Origin: an uncultured Verrucomicrobiota bacterium
GTDB lineage: Bacteria; Verrucomicrobiota; Kiritimatiellia; RFP12; UBA1067
Reading direction: 5' to 3'
Assembly (NCBI GenBank): GCA_945947925.1
Contig: CAMEZU010000018.1
Coordinates: forward strand, 1-15,832
Length of the DNA stretch: 15,832 bases
The notes beneath the pieces were generated by a model. The model did not search any database. It was not told the origin of the DNA and worked only from the letters and a program-made list of their open reading frames with translations. Both the position numbers and the translations under genes were made by a program. Shown here one piece after another: positions 6,939 to 13,431 of this stretch. Numbering within the stretch: the stretch's first letter is position 1; the number at the start of each line of letters is the position of its first letter.

Positions 6939-8668
6939 ACGAGTCAGATACCTCCAGGCACTTTCTCCGTCAGTGGATCGAGAAGGACGTCGCCGACGGC
7001 AAAACCGGCGGCACCGTGGTCACGCGCTTCCCGCCTGAGCCGAACGGCTACATCCACATCGGCCACGCGAAGGCCGTGTGCGTCGACTTCGGCATGGCCG
7101 AGCTCTTCAACGGCGAATGCCACCTGCGCCTTGACGACACGAATCCGACGAAGGAGTCGGACGAGTACGCCGAGAACATCAAGAAGGACATCACCTGGCT
7201 CGGCTTCAAGTGGTCCGGCGCGGGCGACGCGGGCGAGCCCGGCTTCTACAACGCGTCGAACATGTTCGACAAGATGTACGAGATCGCCGAGAACCTGATC
7301 AAGGCGGGCCAGGCCTACTGCTGCAACCTGACGCAGGAGGAGTGGAAGGAGTATCGCGGCGTCCCGGAGAAGCCCGGCAAGGCGAGCCCCGGACGCGACA
7401 CGACGCCCGAGCGCAACCTCGAGATCTTCCGCGAGATGAAGGCGGGCAAGTACGCGGACGGCGAATGGTGTCTCCGCGCCAAGATCGACATGGCCTCGCC
7501 CAACATCCATTTCCGCGATCCTGTGCTCTACCGCATCCGCCACGTCGCGCACTATCATCTCGGGGACAAGTGGTGCATCTATCCGATGTACGACTTCGCG
7601 CATCCGATCGAGGACGCGCTCGAGGGCGTGACGCACTCGATGTGCACGCTCGAGTTCGAGGTGCACCGTCCGCTCTACGACTGGGTCGTGGACCGCCTGG
7701 ACGAGCAGGGCCTCCTCGTCGTCCGCAACGGCGTCAAGATCCGTCCGCAGCAGCGCGAGTTCGCGCGCCTCAACATCACCTCGACCGTGATGTCCAAGCG
7801 CCTCCTCCTGCAGCTCGTCACCGAGGGACACGTCGCGGGCTGGGACGATCCGCGCATGCCCACCGTCTGCGGCATGCGCCGCCGCGGCTATACGCCGGGC
7901 GCGATCCGCGAGTTCTGCGCGCGCGTCGGCGTCTCAAAGATGGAGTCCGAGTCCGATCCCGCACTCCTCGAGTGGTGCGTGCGCGAGGAGCTCAACCAGA
8001 CCGCGACGCGCCGCATGGCCGTCCTCGATCCGGTGAAGGTCGTCATCGACAACTGGGAAGAGGGGAAGGGTGAAGCTCCCGGGACGAGGATGGTGGAGCT
8101 TCCGAACAATCCGCTGGACGAGGCCGCCGGCACGCGCAAGCTGCCGTTCGGTCGCGAGATCTGGATCGAGCGCGCGGACTTCATGGAGGTCCCGGAGAAG
8201 AAGTTCTTCCGCATGGCGCCCGGTCAGGAGGTGCGCCTCCGCGGCGCGTGCATCTTCAGGTGCACCGGCTGCGTCAAGGACGCGAACGGCACCGTCACCG
8301 AGATCCACGGCACCTGGGACGAGAACTCCTGGGGCGGCAATCCTGCGGACGGACGCAAGGTGAAGGGCACGATCCACTGGGTCGACTGCGCGACCGGCGT
8401 CAAGGCCGAGGTGCGCCTCTACGACCGCCTCTTCACGGAGAAGGATCCGCTCAAGGACGGTCCCGCCGAGTTCCTGAAGTACATGAACCGCGATTCGCTG
8501 AAGACGCTCGTCGCCTATGTCGAGCCCGCGCTCGCCGAGGCGAAGCCGCTCGACCACTTCCAGTTCGAGCGCACGGGCTACTTCGTGGCGGACGAGTACG
8601 ACTCGAAGCCCGGCGCCCCCGTCTTCAACCGGACGGTCACCCTGAAGGACTCCTACAAGCCGGCGTGA
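6935..8668 (+). CDS. glnS: Glutaminyl-tRNA synthetase
   Basis: This enzyme charges tRNA-Gln directly with glutamine using ATP in the cytoplasm. The protein has 577 aa; E. coli GlnRS has about 553. The class I signature RFPPEPNGYIHIGHAKAV is at 31-48, with HIGH at 41-44. LRLDDTNPTKE follows, and the KMSKS-equivalent is MSKR at 286-289. The C-terminal half is the beta-barrel anticodon-binding region, with REIWIERADF and the closing HFQFERTGYF. The PEPNGY form of the HIGH region and the overall layout point to GlnRS rather than GluRS. The start is well supported: AGGAG (6921-6925) lies 9 bases before the ATG, which overlaps the previous stop by 4 bases. About eight residues around KGEAPGTR, in the anticodon domain, appear extra compared with E. 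coli and coincide with an inverted repeat (8072-8102). Its presence implies that the cell need not rely on GatCAB transamidation for Gln-tRNA. Confidence 0.96.
   Translation: MNESDTSRHFLRQWIEKDVADGKTGGTVVTRFPPEPNGYIHIGHAKAVCVDFGMAELFNGECHLRLDDTNPTKESDEYAENIKKDITWLGFKWSGAGDAGEPGFYNASNMFDKMYEIAENLIKAGQAYCCNLTQEEWKEYRGVPEKPGKASPGRDTTPERNLEIFREMKAGKYADGEWCLRAKIDMASPNIHFRDPVLYRIRHVAHYHLGDKWCIYPMYDFAHPIEDALEGVTHSMCTLEFEVHRPLYDWVVDRLDEQGLLVVRNGVKIRPQQREFARLNITSTVMSKRLLLQLVTEGHVAGWDDPRMPTVCGMRRRGYTPGAIREFCARVGVSKMESESDPALLEWCVREELNQTATRRMAVLDPVKVVIDNWEEGKGEAPGTRMVELPNNPLDEAAGTRKLPFGREIWIERADFMEVPEKKFFRMAPGQEVRLRGACIFRCTGCVKDANGTVTEIHGTWDENSWGGNPADGRKVKGTIHWVDCATGVKAEVRLYDRLFTEKDPLKDGPAEFLKYMNRDSLKTLVAYVEPALAEAKPLDHFQFERTGYFVADEYDSKPGAPVFNRTVTLKDSYKPA
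8072..8102. repeat. Inverted repeat inside glnS, possible small insertion
   Basis: Perfect 8-bp arms GAAGCTCC (8072-8079) and GGAGCTTC (8095-8102) flank 15 bases. The surrounding codons (GGG, GGT, GCT, AGG, CTT) are unlike the C-ending codons usual in glnS, and they fall on residues that have no counterpart in E. coli GlnRS as I recall it. This could be a small palindromic element or just a variable loop. Confidence 0.4.
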
Positions 8669-8679
8669 GTCGCGCCGGC
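8659..8679 (+). terminator. GC hairpin straddling glnS stop, possible weak terminator
   Basis: GCCGGCG (8659-8665) and CGCCGGC (8673-8679) form a perfect 7-bp stem. The 7-base loop contains the glnS TGA (8666-8668). No T tract follows, only GTTTG near 8688, so it is not a classical intrinsic terminator. It could act as a Rho-assisted pause, a 3'-end stabiliser or a processing site between glnS and icd. Confidence 0.4.
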
Positions 8680-8717
8680 GGGCAGACGTTTGACAACCCC
8701 TAAAGAGACAAGAGACA

Positions 8718-9941
8718 ATGAGCGATAAGATCACGATGCAAAATGGGAAGCTGTGCGTTCCCGAGAATCCGGTCATTCCTTTCATCGAAGGCGACGGCAC
8801 GGGCCCCGACATCACGAAGGCCGCGATGGTCGTCTGGAACGCCGCAGTCGAGAAGGCCTACGGCGGTAAGCGCAAGATCGCGTGGAAGGAGGTCCTCGCC
8901 GGCGAGAAGGCGTTCCATGCGACGGGCGAGTGGCTGCCGCAGGCGACGCTCGACGCGTGCCGCGAGAACCTCGTCTCGATCAAGGGTCCGCTCACGACCC
9001 CGGTCGGCGGCGGCATCCGCTCCATCAACGTCCAGATGCGCCAGGCGCTCGACCTCTACGTGTGCCTCCGTCCCGTCCGCTGGTTCAAGGGCGTTCCCTC
9101 CCCGGTGAAGCGTCCGGAGCTCACCGACATGGTCATCTTCCGCGAGAACACCGAGGACATCTACGCCGGCATCGAGTGGATGAACGGCACGCCCGAGGTC
9201 GAGAAGGTGAAGGCGTTCCTCCTCGGCGAGATGGGCGTCAAGAAGATCCGCTTCCCCGAGACGGCGTCGATCGGCATCAAGCCGGTCTCCCTCGAGGGCA
9301 CGGAGCGCCTCGTCAAGGCCGCGCTCGACTACGCGATCGACAACGACCGCAAGTCTGTGACGCTCGTCCACAAGGGCAACATCCAGAAGTTCACCGAGGG
9401 CGCGTTCCGCGACTGGGGTTACAAGCTCGCCCAGCGCGAGTACGGCGCGACGCTCATCGACAAGGGACCCTGGTGCGAATTCAAGAACCCGAAGACGGGC
9501 AACACGATCGTCGTCAAGGACTGCATCTGCGACGCGTTCCTGCAGCAGATCCTCACGCGTCCCGCGGAGTATGACGTGATCGCGACCCTGAACCTCAACG
9601 GCGACTACGTCTCCGACGCGCTTGCCGCGACGGTGGGCGGCATCGGCATCGCGCCCGGCGCAAACATCAACTACACGACGGGCGTCGCCGTCTTCGAGGC
9701 CACGCACGGCACGGCCCCGAAGTACGCGAACCTCGACAAGGTCAACCCGGGCTCGCTCATCCTCTCCGGCGAGATGATGCTCCGCTACATGGGCTGGACC
9801 GAGGCCGCGGACCTGATCATCGCCGCGATGGACAAGGTGATCGCCGCGAAGACGGTCACCTACGACTTCGCCCGCCAGATGGAGGGCGCGACGGAACTCA
9901 AGTGCTCGGAATTCGCGAAGGCCCTCGCCGCCGCGATGTAA
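8718..9941 (+). CDS. icd: Isocitrate dehydrogenase, NADP-type
   Basis: This is the TCA-cycle enzyme that oxidises and decarboxylates isocitrate to 2-oxoglutarate. The protein has 407 aa, close to the E. coli type (416). The substrate-loop motif GGGIRSINVQMRQ includes S102, equivalent to E. coli Ser113, the site phosphorylated by AceK; no aceK is in this window. IFRENTEDIYAG (140-151), LVHKGNIQKFTEG and LNLNGDYVSD carry the metal and substrate ligands. The NADP-selecting residues K335, Y336, V342, Y382 and R386 all match the E. coli NADP enzyme. A 49-base gap follows glnS, and the upstream Shine-Dalgarno is weak (AAGAGA). The radical SAM gene starts 6 bases after its stop, so the two are probably co-transcribed. 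Its 2-oxoglutarate product feeds glutamate and glutamine, a loose functional link to glnS. Confidence 0.96.
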   Translation: MSDKITMQNGKLCVPENPVIPFIEGDGTGPDITKAAMVVWNAAVEKAYGGKRKIAWKEVLAGEKAFHATGEWLPQATLDACRENLVSIKGPLTTPVGGGIRSINVQMRQALDLYVCLRPVRWFKGVPSPVKRPELTDMVIFRENTEDIYAGIEWMNGTPEVEKVKAFLLGEMGVKKIRFPETASIGIKPVSLEGTERLVKAALDYAIDNDRKSVTLVHKGNIQKFTEGAFRDWGYKLAQREYGATLIDKGPWCEFKNPKTGNTIVVKDCICDAFLQQILTRPAEYDVIATLNLNGDYVSDALAATVGGIGIAPGANINYTTGVAVFEATHGTAPKYANLDKVNPGSLILSGEMMLRYMGWTEAADLIIAAMDKVIAAKTVTYDFARQMEGATELKCSEFAKALAAAM

Positions 9942-9947
9942 AGCAGC

Positions 9948-11537
9948 ATGCAGTCGCTCCTTCTCCTCACGCCGCCCCTGGTGCAGACGAATACGCCGTA
10001 TCCGGCGACGATGCACCTGACGGGCTTTTTGCGGGGGAGAGGATTCGAGGTGCACCAGCGCGACCTTGGCATCAAGGTCGTGCTGGACGTTCTCCGCGAA
10101 TACGGCGGAGAGGAGGCGGACGAGCTCCTGGAGCTTCTTCAGGGCTCGGCGCCGCCGGAGGCGAAGGTCGAGGCCTCCGCCCTCATTGACGACCTCGCGA
10201 TCTGGATCCGTGACAATGTGGACGCGAGCTTCGGCTTCTCGCGCTATGCCGAGCGCATCAGCGCGCAGGCCGCCGACTTCGGGGAGGTCGAGAGGCTCGT
10301 CCGCAAGAAGGGCGTGATGGACAAGCCGCTCGAGCGGCATCTCGCTGCGGCGATTGCGGAGACCGAGCCGACGGTGATCGGCGTCACGTGTCCGTTCCCC
10401 GGCACGCTCGTCGCGGCCTTCAAGATTGCGAAGTACGTCCGCCGGCATCATCCTGGCATCCGGCTCGTCCTCGGCGGCGGTTTCGTTTCAACCGAACTCC
10501 GCGAGATGACGGACAGGCGTCCCTACAAATACTTCGACGACTTCCTCTTCGACGAGGGCTACGAGCCAATGCTGCGCCTCCTCTCCCCCGTCCCCAATCC
10601 CCCTTCTTCCGTCACCATTCCTCCCTTCGTCGCGCCCTGCTATGACGGCATCGACTGGTCGGAGTACTTCGACGTGGTGGAGACGGAAAATCCGATGCAC
10701 CGGCTGTGGAGCGTCGGCCGGTGGCGCAAGCTCCAGATGGCCCGCGGCTGCTACTGGCACAAGTGCGCCTTCTGCGACGTGATCCTCCCGTACATCGGCT
10801 GCTTCGAGCAGCCGACGGCAACTGAAATCGTCGATGCGATGGAGGACGGCCGCGGCTACCACTTCGTGGACGAGGCGATGCCGCCCGGCCTGATCCGCAA
10901 GGTGTCCGAGGAGATCCTGCGGCGGAAGCTGAAGGTCGAGTGGTGGGGGAACGTGCGCTTCGACACGAGCTTCACGCCGGAGCTCTGCAGGCTGATGGCG
11001 AAGGCCGGCTGCATTGCGGTGACGGGCGGACTCGAATGCGCAGACGACCGGCTCCTCGCGCTGATGACGAAGGGCATCACGCTCGATTCGGCGACGAAGG
11101 CGCTGAAGGCGTTTCATGCCGCCGGCATCATGGTGCACGCCTATCTCATGTACGGCTTCCCGACCGAGACCGAGGCGGAGGCCTTCGGCGCGCTTGAGTT
11201 CGTGCGCGGACTCTTCAAGAAGGACCTCCTCCAGAGCGCGTTCTGGCACCGCTTCGCCCTGACGGTCCATTCCCCGATCTACAGGACCCCCGAGAAGTTC
11301 GGCATCGAAATCGTCGGGGAGGCGCCTCGCCTCCCCATCAAAAAGAATTCCACGAATTCCAAGGTTCCCCGTCCCCGCTTCTGCAAAAACGAGGTCGCCT
11401 TCCTCGAGCCGGACGCCCCCGACTGGGAGACGATCGGCAAGGCCCTCGACCTTGCGCTCTACAACTACCTGGAGGGACGCGGACTCGACAAGAAGGCGAC
11501 GGACTGGAAACGGCTGGCGAAGCGGTCCCGCCGCTAG
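9948..11537 (+). CDS. Radical SAM protein with N-terminal B12-binding-like domain
   Basis: The protein has 529 aa. The N-terminal part (1-215) has the beta/alpha layout of the cobalamin-binding-like domain of BchE-type radical SAM proteins (LLLLTPPLVQ; TVIGVTCPFP; IRLVLGGGF). The DxHxxG cobalamin signature is absent, so B12 binding is doubtful. The radical SAM barrel starts near 260 with KLQMARGCYWHKCAFCD. Its cysteines C268, C273 and C276 give CX4CX2C rather than the canonical CX3CX2C. GGLE (360-363) and the late barrel strand HAYLMYGFPTET (397-408) follow. Two stretches look inserted: a Pro/Ser-rich one (213-228) and RLPIKKNSTNSKVPRPRF (461-478). The ATG is 6 bases after icd and has no clear Shine-Dalgarno, suggesting translational coupling. 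Substrate and reaction are unknown; nothing nearby is a recognisable precursor peptide or cofactor gene. Confidence 0.85.
   Translation: MQSLLLLTPPLVQTNTPYPATMHLTGFLRGRGFEVHQRDLGIKVVLDVLREYGGEEADELLELLQGSAPPEAKVEASALIDDLAIWIRDNVDASFGFSRYAERISAQAADFGEVERLVRKKGVMDKPLERHLAAAIAETEPTVIGVTCPFPGTLVAAFKIAKYVRRHHPGIRLVLGGGFVSTELREMTDRRPYKYFDDFLFDEGYEPMLRLLSPVPNPPSSVTIPPFVAPCYDGIDWSEYFDVVETENPMHRLWSVGRWRKLQMARGCYWHKCAFCDVILPYIGCFEQPTATEIVDAMEDGRGYHFVDEAMPPGLIRKVSEEILRRKLKVEWWGNVRFDTSFTPELCRLMAKAGCIAVTGGLECADDRLLALMTKGITLDSATKALKAFHAAGIMVHAYLMYGFPTETEAEAFGALEFVRGLFKKDLLQSAFWHRFALTVHSPIYRTPEKFGIEIVGEAPRLPIKKNSTNSKVPRPRFCKNEVAFLEPDAPDWETIGKALDLALYNYLEGRGLDKKATDWKRLAKRSRR
11316..11371. repeat. Hairpin plus short tandem repeat in frame within radical SAM gene
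   Basis: GGGGAGGC (11316-11323) and GCCTCCCC (11329-11336) form a perfect 8-bp stem with a 5-base loop. An A-rich stretch follows, then two copies of a 9-mer beginning GAATTCCA, then CCCCGTCCCC. GC drops sharply against the flanks. The reading frame stays open and encodes a Lys/Asn/Ser-rich loop. The same 10-mer CCCCGTCCCC also occurs near 10585, in the other inserted stretch of this gene. It looks like a small palindromic element carried in the coding sequence. Confidence 0.5.
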
Positions 11538-11540
11538 CCG
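11511..11540 (+). terminator. Bulged hairpin over the radical SAM stop codon, possible terminator
   Basis: The inner stem AGCGG/CCGCT (11521-11525, 11531-11535) is stacked on the outer stem CGGCT/AGCCG (11511-11515, 11536-11540), with a 5-base bulge on the left. The TAG stop (11535-11537) lies in the right arm. No T tract follows. It sits between the end of the icd-radical SAM unit and the TetR promoter, a sensible place for a transcription end, but it could equally be a chance GC structure. Confidence 0.4.
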
Positions 11541-11554
11541 AAGACGTCCTGTGA

Positions 11555-11564
11555 TGATATAATA
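11555..11564 (+). promoter_or_regulatory. Extended -10 promoter of tetR operon, predicted leaderless
   Basis: TGATATAATA is identical to the ilvC promoter element at 81-90, with TG at 11555-11556 and TATAAT at 11558-11563. Only six bases separate TATAAT from the ATG at 11570, so the usual start point falls on the A of the start codon. There is no Shine-Dalgarno. A small palindrome GACGTC (11543-11548), about 24 bases before the predicted start, could be part of an autoregulatory TetR operator; this is weak. Confidence 0.75.
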
Positions 11565-11569
11565 ACGAT

Positions 11570-12172
11570 ATGGCTGAACGCGTCGATCATTCATCTCGCA
11601 AGCGCGACATCGCGCTGAAGGCGACCCGCCTGTTTTCACAGGTCGGGTACGAGAACGTCACCCTGTGCCAGGTCGCTGAGACGGCGGGCGTGGCGCGCAC
11701 GATTCTCTACCGCTACTTCAAGGACAAGCGCGAGGTGCTGGATGCGGCGATCCGGGCGAATACCGAGGGTCTCCTCGAGGCCTGTCTGGCGCTGGCGGCC
11801 GATGCGCGCAAGCCGGCCGTCTTTCGCCTGAAGGCCGTCTGCAGCTGCATCGCCGACGCCCTGTACGAGCGACACGACTTCCTGGTCGCCGTCTATGACT
11901 TTGTCCTGACGATGGTCCGCCACGGCGAGAATATGAACGGACGCATCGTCCGCTTCACCCGCGGGACGCGCAAGCTCTTCCGCCGGCTGGTCGCGGAAGG
12001 CGTGGCGGACGGGTCGCTTGCCCCGACCGTGAACCGGGCCCGCGCCTGCGCCATCCTGTTCGGGCTTCTCGAGCTCTGTGCTTCGCGGATCACCCTCGGC
12101 GTCGAGAAGGACGCGGTCGCCGCGCGGCGCCGTTTCAACGACTACATCGACCTCATTTCCGTGCGCCCATGA
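11570..12172 (+). CDS. TetR/AcrR-family transcriptional regulator
   Basis: The protein has 200 aa, the usual length for the family. The N-terminal DNA-binding domain is clear: ALKATRLFSQVGYENVTLCQ, then VAETAGVARTILYRYFKDKREVL, with the helix-turn-helix at about 29-50 and the characteristic YRYFKDK turn. Residues 60-200 form the divergent all-helical ligand-binding and dimerisation domain, so the ligand cannot be predicted. It is the first gene of a four-gene unit and overlaps fkbH-like by ATGA. By analogy with the family it probably represses its own operon. The start is inferred from the promoter directly at the ATG, and the message should be leaderless. Confidence 0.93.
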   Translation: MAERVDHSSRKRDIALKATRLFSQVGYENVTLCQVAETAGVARTILYRYFKDKREVLDAAIRANTEGLLEACLALAADARKPAVFRLKAVCSCIADALYERHDFLVAVYDFVLTMVRHGENMNGRIVRFTRGTRKLFRRLVAEGVADGSLAPTVNRARACAILFGLLELCASRITLGVEKDAVAARRRFNDYIDLISVRP

Positions 12173-13431
12173 AAGTCGCGCTGACAGGAGACGTGGCCCT
12201 TGACCTTCTCGCGCCGTATTTCCGCGAGGCGGGCTACGACGTCTACGTGCCGCCGGGCTTCGGCGCCTGGCGGCAGGAACTGCTGGACGCCGGGTCCGGC
12301 CTCCGCCGTTTCGCGCCGGACCTCGTCTTCGACGTCACCGCGCACGACGCGGCGCTGGCGCAGGAGGTGCCGGGGTTCTTCGACGAGCGGATGCGGACGC
12401 TGGCCGCGATGCCGTATTCGCTCGCGGGCATCCGCGCGCTCGTGGACGAACTCGGCTGGGCGTGCCGGCGGGCGCCGAAGAAGGTGCTGGCGGTCGATGC
12501 GGACAACACGCTCTGGCGCGGCATCCTGTCCGAGGACGGGAAGGACGCGCTCGCACCGTTCGTCGACTTCCAGCGGGCGCTGCTCGCGCTCCGCGCCGAG
12601 GGCGTTCTCCTCGTCCTCGCTTCGAAGAACGATCCCGTCTTCCCGTTCATGCGGGCTGACATGCCGCTTGCCGACGGCGACTTCGCCGCACTGAAGGTGA
12701 ACTGGGCGCCGAAGGCGGGCAATCTGGTCGAGGCCTGCCGCGAGCTCAATCTCGGCGCCGACTCCGTCGTCTTCCTCGACGACAATCCGCACGAGCGCGC
12801 CCAGATGGCCGCACACCTGCCCGAAGTCACGGTCGCGCCATGGAACGGCGTGCCGTCCCCGAGCCTCGCGCGTCGTCTGAAGGAATACTTCTTTTCCGAC
12901 ATGGGCAAGACCGCCGAAGACCGCCTGCGCGCCGACGGCTACCGGGCCGAGGCTGCGCGTCGCGAGGTGGCCGCGCGGTACGCGTCCGTCGACGACTATC
13001 TCGTCGATCTCCGCCTGCGCGTCGCGCCCGCGGCGGCGTCCGAGGCGGACCTCGACCGCCTCGCGCAGATGGCCGGAAAGACGAACCAGTTCAACGCGAC
13101 GACCCTGCGCCGCACGCGCGGGGACTTCGCCGCGCTCCTGTCCGATCCGACGAAGCGCGTCTTCGTCTTCCGGACCTCCGACCGGTTCGGCGAGCAGGGC
13201 GTCGTCTGCTATGTGGTCGCGGACCTCGCTGCGCGCCGTCTCACCGACTTTGTGATGAGCTGTCGGGCGATGGGTCGTACGCTCGAGCACTTCGCCTATC
13301 GTCATGTCTGCGATACGCTCGGCTATGAGCCCGCGATCGACTATGCGCCAACCGCCAAGAACGCCCCGTTCAAGGCCTTCCTGGATGCCGGTCCGACCGG
13401 CACGACCTACTATCGGGAGATTCAGCCGTGA
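12169..13431 (+). CDS. FkbH-like HAD-IIIC family protein
   Basis: The protein has 420 aa. The HAD domain starts near 104. Motif I is DADNTLWRG (110-118), with D110 and D112 catalytic. LASKND (150-155) is motif II, K182 lies in NWAPKAGN, and FLDDNPHER (202-210) holds the acidic motif. The C-terminal part (about 280-420) is the GNAT-like region typical of FkbH (MAGKTNQFN; RFGEQGVVCYVVAD; SCRAMGRTLEHFAY). FkbH proteins load a glyceryl group from 1,3-bisphosphoglycerate onto an acyl carrier protein; relatives also occur in surface-polysaccharide clusters. The N-terminal 100 residues are shorter than in many homologues. No carrier protein is visible in the window, so a carrier elsewhere or a different acceptor must serve. 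It overlaps both neighbours by 4 bases, with a glycosyltransferase next, which favours a glycan-modification role. There is no clear Shine-Dalgarno. Confidence 0.9.
   Translation: MKVALTGDVALDLLAPYFREAGYDVYVPPGFGAWRQELLDAGSGLRRFAPDLVFDVTAHDAALAQEVPGFFDERMRTLAAMPYSLAGIRALVDELGWACRRAPKKVLAVDADNTLWRGILSEDGKDALAPFVDFQRALLALRAEGVLLVLASKNDPVFPFMRADMPLADGDFAALKVNWAPKAGNLVEACRELNLGADSVVFLDDNPHERAQMAAHLPEVTVAPWNGVPSPSLARRLKEYFFSDMGKTAEDRLRADGYRAEAARREVAARYASVDDYLVDLRLRVAPAAASEADLDRLAQMAGKTNQFNATTLRRTRGDFAALLSDPTKRVFVFRTSDRFGEQGVVCYVVADLAARRLTDFVMSCRAMGRTLEHFAYRHVCDTLGYEPAIDYAPTAKNAPFKAFLDAGPTGTTYYREIQP

Noticed and set aside
8690..8719. TTGACA as a promoter for icd
   Set aside because: The -35 match is perfect, but the only -10 candidate at legal spacing (GACAAT, 18 bases away) is poor and overlaps the start codon.
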